A stretch of DNA of 64,000 nt. It comes from Cherax quadricarinatus (taxonomy: Eukaryota; Arthropoda; Malacostraca; Decapoda; Parastacidae). Position numbers and translations under genes: made by a program. How positions within the stretch are numbered: the first letter of the stretch is position 1; each line of letters starts with the position of its first letter. This document shows positions 33,096 through 42,780 of this stretch, piece by piece. The DNA is taken from the NCBI RefSeq assembly GCF_038502225.1, contig NC_091390.1, positions 11,368,727 to 11,432,726 of the forward strand, given 5' to 3'. Under the pieces are notes generated by a model. The model had not been told where the DNA came from. It worked only from the letters and a program-made list of their open reading frames with translations, and ran no database searches.

Positions 33096-33240
33096 AGGTA
33101 ACTTTATTCCGAAACTTGTCGCCTACACAGCAGGCTTCTTCAGTCAAGAACAGAAAAGATAGAAGCAGGAGAGATGTGAAGACGATGTAATCAGACTATC
33201 ATCCTTGAGGACTTAGTTTTGAGGTGGTTAGTCCCTCAGC
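33096..33240 (-). mobile_element. Hammerhead-type element fragment
   Basis: On the minus strand: GACTGAAGA, GCCTGCTGTGTAGGC, GACAAGTTTCGGAATAAAG. GAAA has become GACA, so the core is broken. Its closest relative is the fold-back element at 16217-16534 (shared GATGTAATCAG and GAAGACG words). Confidence 0.55.
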
Positions 33241-33419
33241 CTGGAGTATTATTCAGTAGTCTGGGGCCGTCGCTGCTCCGTCTTACTCCAGGGGTTCTGG
33301 AGTTTAAAGAACAAATTAAAATAAAACACTAAGAAAAACATCCTGAAGATTAATATATAGTAAATGTAATATGTATGTTTTATGTGCTATTGTGGTTCTT
33401 CCAGAGCCTAAAGGAAATG

Positions 33420-33660
33420 GCCAGGAATTCTGGATGAGTTGGTGGGTGTGAGGTTGACGTGCGTAGCATGGGCCAGTAGGTCTACAGATTGAGACACGCA
33501 ACATATGGGAATCTTTTTTGAGGAAACGTTTCGCCACACAGTGGCTTTATCAGTCCAATACAAAGCAGGTGTAAGGAGAGGAGTAGTTTGAGGTAATCAG
33601 TCCCTCAGCCTGGAGTCGGTGTGTTCAGTCCATCAATCTTGTAGAAAGACATTATATATA
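33420..33660 (-). mobile_element. Hammerhead-type element next to a CR1-like 3' UTR scrap
   Basis: 33430-33480 has GTAGCATGGGCCAGTAGG, the 3' UTR word of the 14-kb CR1-like copy. From 33483 the minus-strand element has GGACTGATAA, GCCACTGTGTGGC, GAAACGTT and TCC (core 33518-33562), with GAGGGACTGATTACCTCA beyond. Stem I (GGA/TCC) and stem II are intact. Confidence 0.6.
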
Positions 33661-33668
33661 GGCGGAGA

Positions 33669-34030
33669 GTGAGGTGTGAGTGACGCATGGTGACCTAAAG
33701 TGAGGTGTGAGTGACGCATGGTGACCTGAAGTGAGGTGTGAGTGACGCATGGTGACCTGAAGTGAGGTGTGAGTGACGCATGGTGACCTGAAGTGAGGTG
33801 TGAGTGACGCATGGTGACCTGAAGCGAGGTGTGAGTGACACATGGTGACCTGAAGTGAGGTGTGAGTGACGCATGGTGACCTGAAGTGAGGTGTGAGTGA
33901 CGCATGGTGACCTGAAGTGAGGTGTGAGTGACGCATAGTGACCTGAAGTGAGGTGTGAGTGACGCATGATGACCTGAAGCGAGGTGTGAGTGACGCATGG
34001 TGACCTGAAGTGATGTGTTACTGACGCATG
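33669..34030. repeat. 31-bp minisatellite, about 12 copies
   Basis: The unit contains GTGAGGTGTGAGTGACGCAT and GGTGACCTGAA. The minus strand lacks stops. The terminal copies are diverged. Confidence 0.94.
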
Positions 34031-34578
34031 ATGACCTGAAGAATGACATGTTGGGATGAGGACGGGTAGACGATGTGATCATGTCTTTTTTAAACCACCA
34101 AAGTTTATACCATCCTGCTGGATAATTTCCTTCCATAAAATTACCTAATAATCTTTGAAGAACAACCTGCCTTCCATCTTATATGTTCGTAAGAGAGAGA
34201 CAAGACCAACAATCCAGGCAGATGGCCAATATGTTATTAACCTTCCACAGAAAACTTCCAGTCTGGATACCTTCCTATCAACGTACTGCAGAGTCTGCGA
34301 GATATTACTCCTGTCTATCGTGTTCTTAAATAGGAACAAGTAGATCTCCTGGCAGAGTGCAAAACATTTAACAGCCTTCAGTTTCACATTCAGTACCTTC
34401 CAGGAAATGTCCTGGAAGGCTAAGAGTCTACTACCGTAAATGTGAAGGATTTACAAGTGATGTTACAAGCTTCCGACACTTTGGCCAGCAGTTACAGTTT
34501 TGAGTACAATGGTACAGCTCCTGTTGGCCACTCAGTACGACAGAAGAGCTGCTTGTGGCCATACAGCGTAGACGTGTA
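34031..34578. other. Unique region with short unsupported frames
   Basis: A minus frame 34387-34145 (80 codons) and a plus frame 34155-34343 (62 codons) overlap. Neither shows a motif I recognise. From about 34500 the sequence contains diverged relatives of the 29-bp unit that follows (GCTGCTTGTGGCCA). Confidence 0.4.
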
Positions 34579-34611
34579 ATTGTAGGTGGCCACACAGTGG
34601 CCACCTACAAT
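34579..34611. repeat. 15-bp perfect inverted repeat at an array edge
   Basis: ATTGTAGGTGGCCAC and its reverse complement are separated by three bases. It lies exactly where the clean 29-bp array begins. Confidence 0.85.
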
Positions 34612-34848
34612 GTAGACACAACTGCTTGTTGCCGCACCGTGTAGACACAACTGCTTGTTGCCGCACCGTGTAGACACAACTGCTTGTTGCCGCACCGTGT
34701 AGACACAACTGCTTGTTGCCGCACCGTGTAGACACAACTGCTTGTTGCCGCACCGTGTAGACACAACTGCTTGTGGCCGCACCGTGTAGACACAACTGCT
34801 TGTGGCCGCACCGTGTAGACACAACTGCTTGTGGCCGCACCGTGTAGA
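34612..34848. repeat. 29-bp minisatellite, about 8 copies
   Basis: The unit begins GTAGACACAACTGCTTGTTG and continues CCGCACCGT; the last three copies carry TTGTGG. Confidence 0.94.
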
Positions 34849-34924
34849 GTAACAGCTGATAGCTTCCACACAGTATATCAATACAGCTGGAGAGAGAGAT
34901 ACAGTGTCCAGCTACAGTTGTCTG

Positions 34925-35213
34925 CGTGTGAGTGCTGAGCTACGTGTGAGTGCTGAGCTACGTGTGAGTGCTGAGCTACGTGTGAGTGCTGAGCTACGTG
35001 TGAGTGCTGAGCTACGTGTGAGTGCTGAGCTACGTGTGAGTGCTGAGCTACGTGTGAGTGCTGAGCTACGTGTGAGTGCTGAGCTACGTGTGAGTGCTGA
35101 GCTACATGTGAGTGCTGAGCTACGTGTGAGTGCTGAGCTACGTGTGAGTGCTGAGCTACGTGTGAGTGCTGAGCTACGTGTGAGTGCTGAGCTACGTGTG
35201 AGTGCTGAGCTAC
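34925..35213. repeat. 18-bp minisatellite, 16 copies
   Basis: The unit is GAGCTACGTGTGAGTGCT; copies are identical except one ACATG. The period is a multiple of three, so several frames on both strands are open. Confidence 0.96.
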
Positions 35214-35313
35214 GGACACAATATGCAATCACCACCTAAAATAACCCAGGGGAAAAAAATATGAAAGCTAGCATGTTATTTCAGCTGTGATTGACATGCG
35301 TAAAGATTATGTA

Positions 35314-35318
<5 letters not shown>

Positions 35319-35398
<80 letters not shown>
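35319..35398. repeat. (GT)n microsatellite at a CR1-like 3' terminus
   Basis: An 80-bp pure GT run directly abuts the 3' UTR of the minus-strand element that begins at 35399 (TACTCACCTAG). On the element's strand it is a (CA)n tail. Confidence 0.97.
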
Positions 35399-35401
<3 letters not shown>

Positions 35402-37062
35402 CACCTAGTTGTACTCACCTAGTTGAGGTTGCGGGGGTCGAGTCCGAGCTCCTGGCCCCGCCCCTTCACTGATCGCTACTAGGTCACTCTCCCTGAGCCG
35501 TGAGCTTTATCATACCTCTGCTTAAAGCTATGTATGGATCCTGCCTCCACTACATAGCTTCCCAAACTATTCCACTTACTGACTACTCTGTGGCTGAAGA
35601 AATACTTCCTAACATCCCTGTGATTCATCTGTGTCTTCAGCTTCCAACTGTGTCCCCTTGTTACTGTGTCCAATCTCTGGAACATCCTGTCTTTGTCCAC
35701 CTTGTCAATTCCTCTCAGTATTTTGTATGTCGTTATCATGTCCCCCCTATCTCTCCTGTCCTCCAGTGTCGTCAGGTTGATTTCCCTTAACCTCTCCTCG
35801 TAGGACATACCTCTTAGCTCTGGGACTAGTCTTGTTGCAAACCTTTGCACTTTCTCTAGTTTCTTTACGTGCTTGGCTAGGTGTGGGTTCCAAACTGGTG
35901 CCGCATACTCCAATATGGGCCTAACGTATACGGTGTACAGGGTCCTGAACGATTCCTTATTAAGATGTCGGAATGCTGTTCTGAGGTTTGCTAGGCGCCC
36001 ATATGCTGCAGCAGTTATTTGGTTGATGTGCGCTTCAGGAGATGTGCCTGGTGTTATACTCACCCCAAGATCTTTTTCCTTGAGTGAGGTTTGTAGTCTC
36101 TGACCCCCTAGACTGTACTCCGTCTGCGGCCTTCTTTGCCCTTCCCCAATCTTCATGACTTTGCACTTGGTGGGATTGAACTCCAGGAGCCAATTGCTGG
36201 ACCAGGTCTGCAGCCTGTCCAGATCCCTTTGTAGTTCTGCCTGGTCTTCGATCGAGTGTATTCTTCTCATCAACTTCACGTCATCTGCAAACAGGGACAC
36301 CTCAGAGTCTATTCCTTCCGTCATGTCGTTCACAAATACCAGAAACAGCACTGGTCCTAGGACTGACCCCTGCGGGACCCCGCTGGTCACAGGTGCCCAC
36401 TCTGACACCTCGCCACGTACCATGACTCGCTGCTGTCTTCCTGACAAGTATTCCCTGATCCATTGTAGTGCCTTCCCTGTTATCCCTGCTTGGTCCTCCA
36501 GTTTTTGCACCAATCTCTTGTGTGGAACTGTGTCAAACGCCTTCTTGCAGTCCAAGAAAATGCAATCCACCCACCCCTCTCTCTCTTGTCTTACTGCTGT
36601 CACCATGTCATAGAACTCCAGTAGGTTTGTGACACAGGATTTCCCGTCCCTGAAACCATGCTGGCTGCTGTTGATGAGATCATTCCTTTCTAGGTGTTCC
36701 ACCACTCTTCTCCTGATAATCTTCTCCATGATTTTGCATACTATACATGTCAGTGACACTGGTCTGTAGTTTAATGCTTCATGTCTGTCTCCTTTTTTAA
36801 AGATTGGGACTACATTTGCTGTCTTCCATGCCTCAGGCAATCTCCCTGTTTCGATAGATGTATTGAATATTGTTGTTAGGGGTACACATAGCGCCTCTGC
36901 TCCCTCTCTCAATACCCATGGGGAGATGTTATCTGGCCCCATTGCCTTTGAGGTATCTAGCTCACTCAGAAGCCTCTTCACTTCTTCCTCGGTTGTGTGC
37001 ACTGTGTCCAGCACTTGGTGGTGTGCCCCACCTCTCCGTCTTTCTGGAGTCCCTTCTGTCTC
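35399..37062 (-). mobile_element. CR1-like non-LTR retrotransposon A, 5'-truncated
   Basis: The element reads on the minus strand from 37062 (abutting the GT tail of element B) to the (CA)n at 35398. It holds an uninterrupted RT frame and a short 3' UTR with CCAGGAGCTCGGACTCGACC and CTAGGTGAGTA. The endonuclease half is missing. The 5' truncation point lies inside the microsatellite tail of element B, so A appears to have inserted into it. Confidence 0.85.
35479..37014 (-). CDS. Reverse transcriptase of CR1-like element A, open frame, 5' partial
   Basis: Uninterrupted frame of at least 511 codons. RNA-directed DNA polymerase motifs are in order: GPDNISPWVLREGAEALC, ANVVPIFKKGDRHEALNYRP, SSQHGFRDGKSCVTNLLEF, motif A FLDCKKAFDTVPHKRL, motif B SGVPQGSVLGPVLF, motif C SLFADDVKLMR with the FADD catalytic pair, then LLEFNPTKCKVMKIG, EKDLGVSI, the AAAYGRLANLRTAFRHLNKE block and the C-terminal FKQRYDKAHGSGRVT. 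The frame stays open upstream of 37014 to the truncation at about 37062, so the listed start is not a real start codon. The APE endonuclease of a full element is absent, so the copy cannot move on its own, but the RT core looks intact. CR1 versus Jockey/Rex1 assignment is uncertain. Confidence 0.85.
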   Translation of the reverse strand: MLDTVHTTEEEVKRLLSELDTSKAMGPDNISPWVLREGAEALCVPLTTIFNTSIETGRLPEAWKTANVVPIFKKGDRHEALNYRPVSLTCIVCKIMEKIIRRRVVEHLERNDLINSSQHGFRDGKSCVTNLLEFYDMVTAVRQEREGWVDCIFLDCKKAFDTVPHKRLVQKLEDQAGITGKALQWIREYLSGRQQRVMVRGEVSEWAPVTSGVPQGSVLGPVLFLVFVNDMTEGIDSEVSLFADDVKLMRRIHSIEDQAELQRDLDRLQTWSSNWLLEFNPTKCKVMKIGEGQRRPQTEYSLGGQRLQTSLKEKDLGVSITPGTSPEAHINQITAAAYGRLANLRTAFRHLNKESFRTLYTVYVRPILEYAAPVWNPHLAKHVKKLEKVQRFATRLVPELRGMSYEERLREINLTTLEDRRDRGDMITTYKILRGIDKVDKDRMFQRLDTVTRGHSWKLKTQMNHRDVRKYFFSHRVVSKWNSLGSYVVEAGSIHSFKQRYDKAHGSGRVT

Positions 37063-38391
37063 CTCTGTGTGTGTGTGTGTGTGTGTGTGTACTCACCTAT
37101 ATGTGATTGAAGGGGTCGATTCACAACTCCTGGTCCCGTTTCTTCACTGGTCGCTACTTGGTCCACACACTCCCTGTTCCATGAGCTTTATTGTACCTAT
37201 TCTTACAGCTGTGACTGGATCCTGCCTCAGTTACTTCGCTCTCTAGTTTGTTCCACTTCCTGAATACTCTAGGGCTGAAGAAACACTTCCTAACATCCCT
37301 TTGGCTTATCTGAGTTTTCTTCTTCCAGGTGTGTCCCCTTGTTTCTGTGTCTCTCTGTTTCTGTGTCCCATCTCTCAAACGTTCTGTCCCTGACCTCCTT
37401 GTCAATTCCTCTCAGTATTTTATAGGCCGTTATCCAAACTGGTGCTGCATACTCCAATATGGGCCTGATGTACACGATGAACAGAGTCTTAAACGATTCC
37501 TTACTGAGGTATCGGATCGCTAATCTTAGGTTTGCCAGGCGCCCATATGCTGCAGCAGTTATCTTGCTGATGTGCTCCTCAGGTGTGCTCGGTATTTTAC
37601 TCACCCCAAGATTTTTCTCCTTAGTGAGGTTTGTAGTCTTTCCCCACCTAGCCCATACTCTGTCTGTGGTTTTCTTTGCCCTTCCCCGATCTTCATGACT
37701 TTGCATTTGGCGGGGTTAAATTAGAGGAGCCAGTTGCTGGACCAGGCTTGCAGCCTGTCCAGGTCTCTCTGTAGTCCTGCCTGATCCTCATCCGATTTAA
37801 TTCTCCTCATTAACTTCACATCAACTGCAAAGGACACTTCTGAGTCTATCCCTTCCGCCATGTCATTCAATTGACGTGACGGAAGGGAAAGCACTGGTTC
37901 TAGGACATGAAGGAACAGCACTGCTTCTAGAACTCACCTCTGTGGAACCCCGCTCATCACAGGTGCCCACTCTGACACTTCATCACATACCGTGACTCGT
38001 TGTTGCATTCCTGTCAAGTATTCTCTGATCCATTGCAGTGCCTTTCCTGTTATACGTGCCTGACCATCTAGCATTTGCACTGATCTCTTGTAAGGAACTG
38101 TGTCGAAGGCCTTCTTGCAGTCCAAGAAAATATAATCAACCCACCCCTCTCGTGTCTTATTTCTGTCACCCTGTCTTAAAACTCCAGTAGGTTTGTGACA
38201 CAGGATTTCCTTTCCCTGAAGCCGTGTTGGTTGTCGTTTATAATCTTGTTCCTTTCTAGGTGCTCCACCACTCTCCTCCCGATAACCTTCTCCATGACCT
38301 TGCTTACATTACACGCTAGCGACACTGGCCTCTTGCTTAATGCCTCGTGTCTGTCTCCTTTCTTAAAAATCGGGACCAAGTTTACCATCTA
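37063..38391 (-). pseudogene. CR1-like element B, degenerate RT
   Basis: Same family as element A, but broken. Pieces in order on the minus strand: VPIFKKGDRHEALSKRPVSL (38388-38176), DCKKAFDTVPYKRS and VMSGVPQ (38125-37934), SFAVDVKLMRR and LQRDLDRLQAWSSNWLL (37921-37721; the FADD motif reads FAVD), then EKNLGVS, AAAYGRLANLRLA and PILEYAAPVW (37706-37290) and HLEEENS in another frame. Compared with A, the segment between PVW and the KILRGID block is deleted. The 3' UTR (37090-37200) and GT tail (37068-37090) match A. At 38391 it abuts a retroposon tail at 38392-38510. Confidence 0.85.
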
Positions 38392-38510
38392 TATCTCAGG
38401 TACATGTACAAGGTATACAAGTACATGTACAAGGTATACAGACCATAGCTGACATCAATGACATACTACTATATAGAAAGTCACTTGCTATGCTGAGCAT
38501 TTCCAGCAAT
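38392..38510 (-). mobile_element. Retroposon-like tail with two units of the 21-bp satellite
   Basis: The reverse complement reads TGCTCAGCATAGCAAGTGAC, CTATATAGTAGTATGTCA, TGATGTCAGCTATGGTCTG, then TATACCTTGTACATGTACTTG-type units (two). It matches 56107-56215 almost base for base, where the same flank opens the long 21-bp array. Confidence 0.75.
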
Positions 38511-38537
38511 TAAGGTGAACATAGACAACCGGTTTAA

Positions 38538-38690
38538 GGAGACGCGTCCAATGTTTCCACCCCATCGCCGGGAATCGCGCTGTATAGTCCTTGTGGCTTA
38601 GCGCTTCTTTTTGATTATAATAATAATAATCGCCGGGAATCGAACCCGGACATTCACTGTGTGAAGTGAGAGCTTTTGCCACCAGGCCAC
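38538..38690 (-). mobile_element. tRNA-derived SINE head, minus strand, with a nested insertion
   Basis: Box B GGTTCGATTCC on the minus strand (38637-38647), a tRNA-like head from about 38690 and TGGAAACATTGG body. The head-body junction is split by a 53-bp insert at 38578-38630. Confidence 0.75.
38566..38642 (+). mobile_element. 53-bp micro-retroposon with 12-bp target duplication
   Basis: CGCCGGGAATCG at 38566-38577 and 38631-38642 brackets the insert CGCTGTATAGTCC... TTGTGGCTTAGCGCTTC... ending in TTGATTATAATAATAATAAT. The duplicated target belongs to the SINE, so insertion, orientation and tail are unambiguous. Confidence 0.85.
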
Positions 38691-38816
38691 GGGGAAGACA
38701 TTGACCATTAAATATTCATCTCATACTTGTATATCACGCTCAAACTGCATCAAGTTTTGGCCTGATTTGGAATAATTATTTTGAAGATTTTCTGGAAGTC
38801 CGTACATAACTGAGGC

Positions 38817-39466
38817 TTACCTGGAGGTTACCTGGAGGTTACCTGGAGGTTACCTGGAGGTTACCTGGAGGTTACCTGGAGGTTACCTGGAAGTTACCTG
38901 GAGGTTACCTGGAGGTTACCTGGAAGTTACCTGGAGGTTACCTGGAGGTTACCTGGAAGTTACCTGGAGGTTACCTGGAGGTTACCTGGAGGTTACCTGG
39001 AGGTTACCTGGAGGTTACCTGGAGGTTACCTGGAGGTTACCTGGAGGTTACCTGGAGGTTATCTGGAGGTTATCTGGAGGTTATCTGGAGGTTACCTGGA
39101 AGTTACCTGGAGGTTATCTGGAGGTTATCTGGAGGTTACCTGGAAGTTACCTGGAGGTTATCTGGAGGTTACCTGGAGGTTATCTGGAGGTTATCTGGAG
39201 GTTATCTGGAGGTTATCTGGAGGTTATCTGGAGGTTACCTGGAAGTTACCTGGAGGTTATCTGGAGGTTATCTGGAGGTTACCTGGAGGTTATCTGGAGG
39301 TTATCTGGAGGTTATCTGGAGGTTACCTGGAAGTTACCTGGAGGTTACCTGGAAGTTACCTGGAAGTTACCTGGAGGTTACCTGGAGGTTACCTGGAAGT
39401 TACCTGGAAGTTACCTGGAGGTTACCTGGAAGTTACCTGGAGGTTACCTGGAGGTTACCTGGAAGT
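38817..39466. repeat. 11-bp minisatellite derived from a CR1-like 3' end, about 59 copies
   Basis: The unit is TTACCTGGAGG, with variants TTATCTGGAGG and TTACCTGGAAG in mixed blocks. It runs directly into the CR1-like element C (TTATTCCGGGGATCAACG). The copy at 47508 has a single such unit at the same place. Confidence 0.95.
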
Positions 39467-41520
39467 TATTCCGGGGATCAACGCCCCCGCGGCCCGGTCC
39501 ATGACCAGGCCTCCCGATGGATCAGGGCCTGATCAACTAGGCTGTTACTGCTGGCCGCACGCAGTCCAACGTACGAGCCACAGCCCGGCTGATCCGGCAC
39601 TGACTTTAGGTATCTGTCCAGCTCTCTCTTGAAGGCAACCAGGGGTTTATTGGCAATTCCCCTAATGCTTGATGGGAGGCTGTTGAACAGTCTTGGGCCC
39701 CGAACACTTATGGTGTTTTCCCTTGGTGTACCAATGGCGCCCCTACTTTTTATTGGGGGCATTTTGCATCGCCTGCCCAGTCTTTTACTTTCGTAGGGAG
39801 TGATTTCTGTGTGCAGATTTGGGACCATTCCTTCCAGGATTTTCCAAGTGTAGATTATGATATATCTCTCCCTCCTGCGTTCCAACGAGTACAAGTCAAG
39901 TGCTTCCAAGCGTTCCCAGTAGTTAAGGTGCTTGACAGAACTTATACGTGCAGTAAAGGATCTCTGTACACTCTTTAGATCTGCGATTTCACCTGCTTTG
40001 TATGGAGATGTTAATGTACAGCAGTATTCCAGCCTAGAGAGAACAAGTGATTTGAAAAGGATCGTCATGGGCTTGGCATCTCTCGTTTTAAACGTTCTCA
40101 TTATCCATCCTATCATTTCCTTTGCACGTCGATCGTAGCACTGTTGTGATCCTTGAAAGTGAGATCCTCAGACATTACTACTCCCAGGATGATACGGTGC
40201 TGTGATGTATATCTCTACGTCTGATATGAGGATGAGGAATAAGATGGGGGCGAGTACTGTGCCTTGTGGAACAGAGCTCTTCACTGTGGCAGCCTCCGAT
40301 TAAACTCTGTTGACCACTACTCTTTGTGTTCGATTTGTTAGGAAGTTGAAGATCCATCTCCCCACTTTCCCAGTTATTCCTTTAGCACGTATTTTATGGG
40401 CTATTGCGCCATGATCGCATTTGTCAAATGCTTTTGCAAAGTCTGTGTATATTACATCTGCATTCTGATTTTCTTCCAGTGCATCCAAGGCCATGTCATA
40501 GTGATCCAGTAGTTGTGAGAGGCAGGAGCGACCTGCCCTGAACCCATGTTGCCCTGGATTGTGCAGATTTTGGGAGTCCAGGTGATTTGCAATCCTGCTT
40601 CTTAGCACTCTTTCAAAGATTTTTATGATGTGGGACGTCAGAGCTATTGGTCTATAGTTCTTAGCTAATGCTTTTCTGCTACCTTTATGGAGTGGGGCTA
40701 TATCCGCTGTTTTAAGTGACTGTGGAATTTCACCCATGTCCAAGCTCCTCCTCCATAGTGTACTTAGGGCACGCGAGAGGGGTTTCTTGCAGTTCTTAAT
40801 GAAAACAGAGTTCCACGAGTCTGGGCCTGGGGCTGAGTGCATGGGCATGTTGTCAATGGTTTTTTTCGAAATCTATCGGAGTTAGGGTAATGTCGGAAAT
40901 CTAGCATACATTTATGGAGTTTTGAGGCTCATGAAGAAATCATTTGGGTCGTCGATCCTCAGACCGATTAGTGGCTCACTAAACACAGAGTCGTACTGGG
41001 ATTTCAATATTTCACTCATTTCCTTGTTGTCATCTGTGTAAGTCCCATCCTGTCTGAGTAAAGGCCCGATACTAGATGTGGTATTTGCCTTGTTTTTGGC
41101 ATATGAAAAGAAATATTTTGAATTTCTTTCAATTTCACTAACAGCTTTAAGCTCCTCCTGTAAGAGTCATTTAACTCAAGTTCGATAGTTTCCACTTCCC
41201 TGGTCAGCGCCTCCTTTCTTGTATCAGATATTCTAGCACTCCTGAGGAGCTCAGTGACTCTTCGTCGTCTTCTGTAGAGGGAGCGTCTTTCTCTCTCCAG
41301 TTTACTCCTGCTCTTTCTTCTTTCTTAGGGGAATTTGCCTAGAACATGCTTCAACTGCCAGGAAGTTGATTCTTTCAAGGCACTGGTTTGGATCCATGTC
41401 ATTTAAGACATCTTCCCAACATGCTTCGTTTAGGACATGGTTTATCTGGTCCCAGTTGATGTTCTTGTTGTTGAAGTTGTTTTTTGTGAAGACACCTTCA
41501 CAGGTACATGCATTCTGCTT
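39467..41520 (-). pseudogene. CR1-like element C, RT with catalytic deletion
   Basis: Minus-strand remnants in order: the endonuclease-RT linker (RSKLERERRSLYRRRRRVTELL around 41300-41230), a frameshift near 41130, then APGPDSWNSVFIKNCKKP, ADIAPLHKGSRKALAKNYRP, PGQHGFRAGRSCLSQLLDHYD, IYTDFAKAFDKCDHGAIAHK (motif A) and NRTQRVVVNRV (frame 40848-40300). SVPQGTVLAPILFLILISDV follows after a stop. The sequence then jumps to the GSSNV/MSEDLTFKDHN block at about 40190-40140, so the motif C region (normally FADD) is deleted. The thumb and C-terminus are open (40116-39478: KMPPIKSRGAIGTPRENTIS, VRGPRLFNSLPSSIRGI), ending WSWTGPRGR. Same subfamily as 17581-18303 and 47508-47656. The 5' limit is approximate. 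Confidence 0.85.
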
Positions 41521-41699
41521 GGAGAGGAGTTGGGAGACTTGATGTGGCTGCAGCTGCCATCCCTAGCAACTGGTAGCGTTCTTTGAGAGAACGAGAAGTC
41601 ATAGAGCATAAAAGGCACAACGCCGTGATTGGAACAATGCAATTTCCAATATTCGCAATTCGTTCTGTTGCCTTGGCTACTCTCCCGACTTCATAAACT

Positions 41700-42131
41700 C
41701 TGCCTACTCACCTACTCACGTTCTTCGCAACTCTATTTTTCCAGTCTCCCAATTTTTGGCAACACTCTCCGTTCCTTAGATATCAAACTCACTTTTGGCT
41801 AAACTAACTCCCCTCATAGTAATCTAGTTCATACTTCTACCATTCATACTTCGGGAGTCTACTCCATTTCCTGGTACTCTTGTCCTCTCCAGTGCTTGGA
41901 GAAACTAACCGCTCTCTTACTAATAGACTTAGAGAACACAAAGTAAGTAATAGATTCCCTGACACTAATAATGTTCTTTTCTATCATGTTAGAGATCACA
42001 AATATCCTATTAACTGGTCCTCTGACAGAAGTGTCAACTCCTCCTCTTCCAGCCTTCACATACACTGTCACGTTGAAGTGTCCCTTATACACAACTTTCC
42101 TAATATGAATCTTAGTCTTGGCTTTGTTTAG
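41700..42131 (+). pseudogene. Penelope-like element GIY-YIG endonuclease remnant
   Basis: Penelope-like retroelements carry a C-terminal GIY-YIG endonuclease after the RT. Here one frame reads SNLVHTSTIHTSGVYSIS and CPLQCL (about 41820-41900), where GVY is the GIY half. After a one-base frameshift the next frame reads LGETNRSLTNRLREHKVSNR, NNVLFYHVRDHKYPINW and SLIHNFPNMNLSLGFV to the stop at 42131. The order SGVYSI, C-P, GET-RSL-RL-EHK, LF-H, INW, LIHN-MNLS is that of the PLE endonuclease. Upstream RT sequence is not recognisable (stops at about 41800-41815). It is the only protein-coding trace of the PLE class here and a plausible relative of the autonomous partner of the hammerhead-bearing elements. 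Confidence 0.8.
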
Positions 42132-42600
42132 TAAATTCCTACCTTTCTCAATACGCTATAAAACACTCCAAATTCCAGAGCACTCGTGACTTGACCTGGT
42201 CTTTATCTCTCTTTATCTTGTCTCCTTCCTATTTTTTCACTACAGTTGGGAATCTAGAGACCGAAAGATAATTTTTTTCATTCTTTCTTCCCTTTATCGG
42301 GGCAAAACTTAAGAGTTCCATATTAAATCTCTTACGTAGTTAACAGCAGCCTTGTCAACAGGGACACCAAGTTTGACTCTCAGAACCTGGTCACGAGCAC
42401 ACTGCTCACTCCATTGCTATTAATCTTGATATCAGGCGTCATCAAAGCATGCATCTGGTCCTTCTCTTTTCCTTCCTGAACATGTTTATTAGCAACTTCG
42501 ACAAAAAGCTGAGGACAGAAACGTGGTCCATCAGCTTGCTGCTAAGACTGACTCATCAATCTGTTGCAGCTTGATAGCAGAACTCTTCAAGGAAGATGAA
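42132..42600. other. Spacer, possible PLE 3' region
   Basis: The sequence follows the PLE endonuclease stop. No hammerhead core, coding frame or repeat is visible until 42640. Confidence 0.35.
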
Positions 42601-42720
42601 TGGTTCGCAAAACCGTCAAGTTGATAAATTAGATACATGTGCAAAATTTAGATATCTTTATTGTGGAAATATTTCGCCACACAGTGACGTAGTTTCCACA
42701 TTTAAGATATCTAAGTGTTG
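42600..42720 (-). mobile_element. Degenerate hammerhead-type element
   Basis: On the minus strand: GGAAACTACGTCACTGTGTGG, CGAAATATTTCCACAATAAAGATATCTAA and TGCACATGTATCTA. The GGA/TCC stem and GAAA remain; CTGATGA is gone. Confidence 0.5.
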
Positions 42721-42780
42721 CAAAGCGTCTAATTCATCAAAATTATTTAATAAAGTGTCGGGAACATCAGTCACAGCATC

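Noticed and set aside
33096..33240. Active hammerhead ribozyme
   Set aside because: The invariant GAAA is GACA here, so this copy should not cleave.
35479..37014. Host reverse transcriptase or domesticated gene
   Set aside because: The 3' UTR with (CA)n tail, 5' truncation and adjacent dead copies mark it as a retrotransposon.
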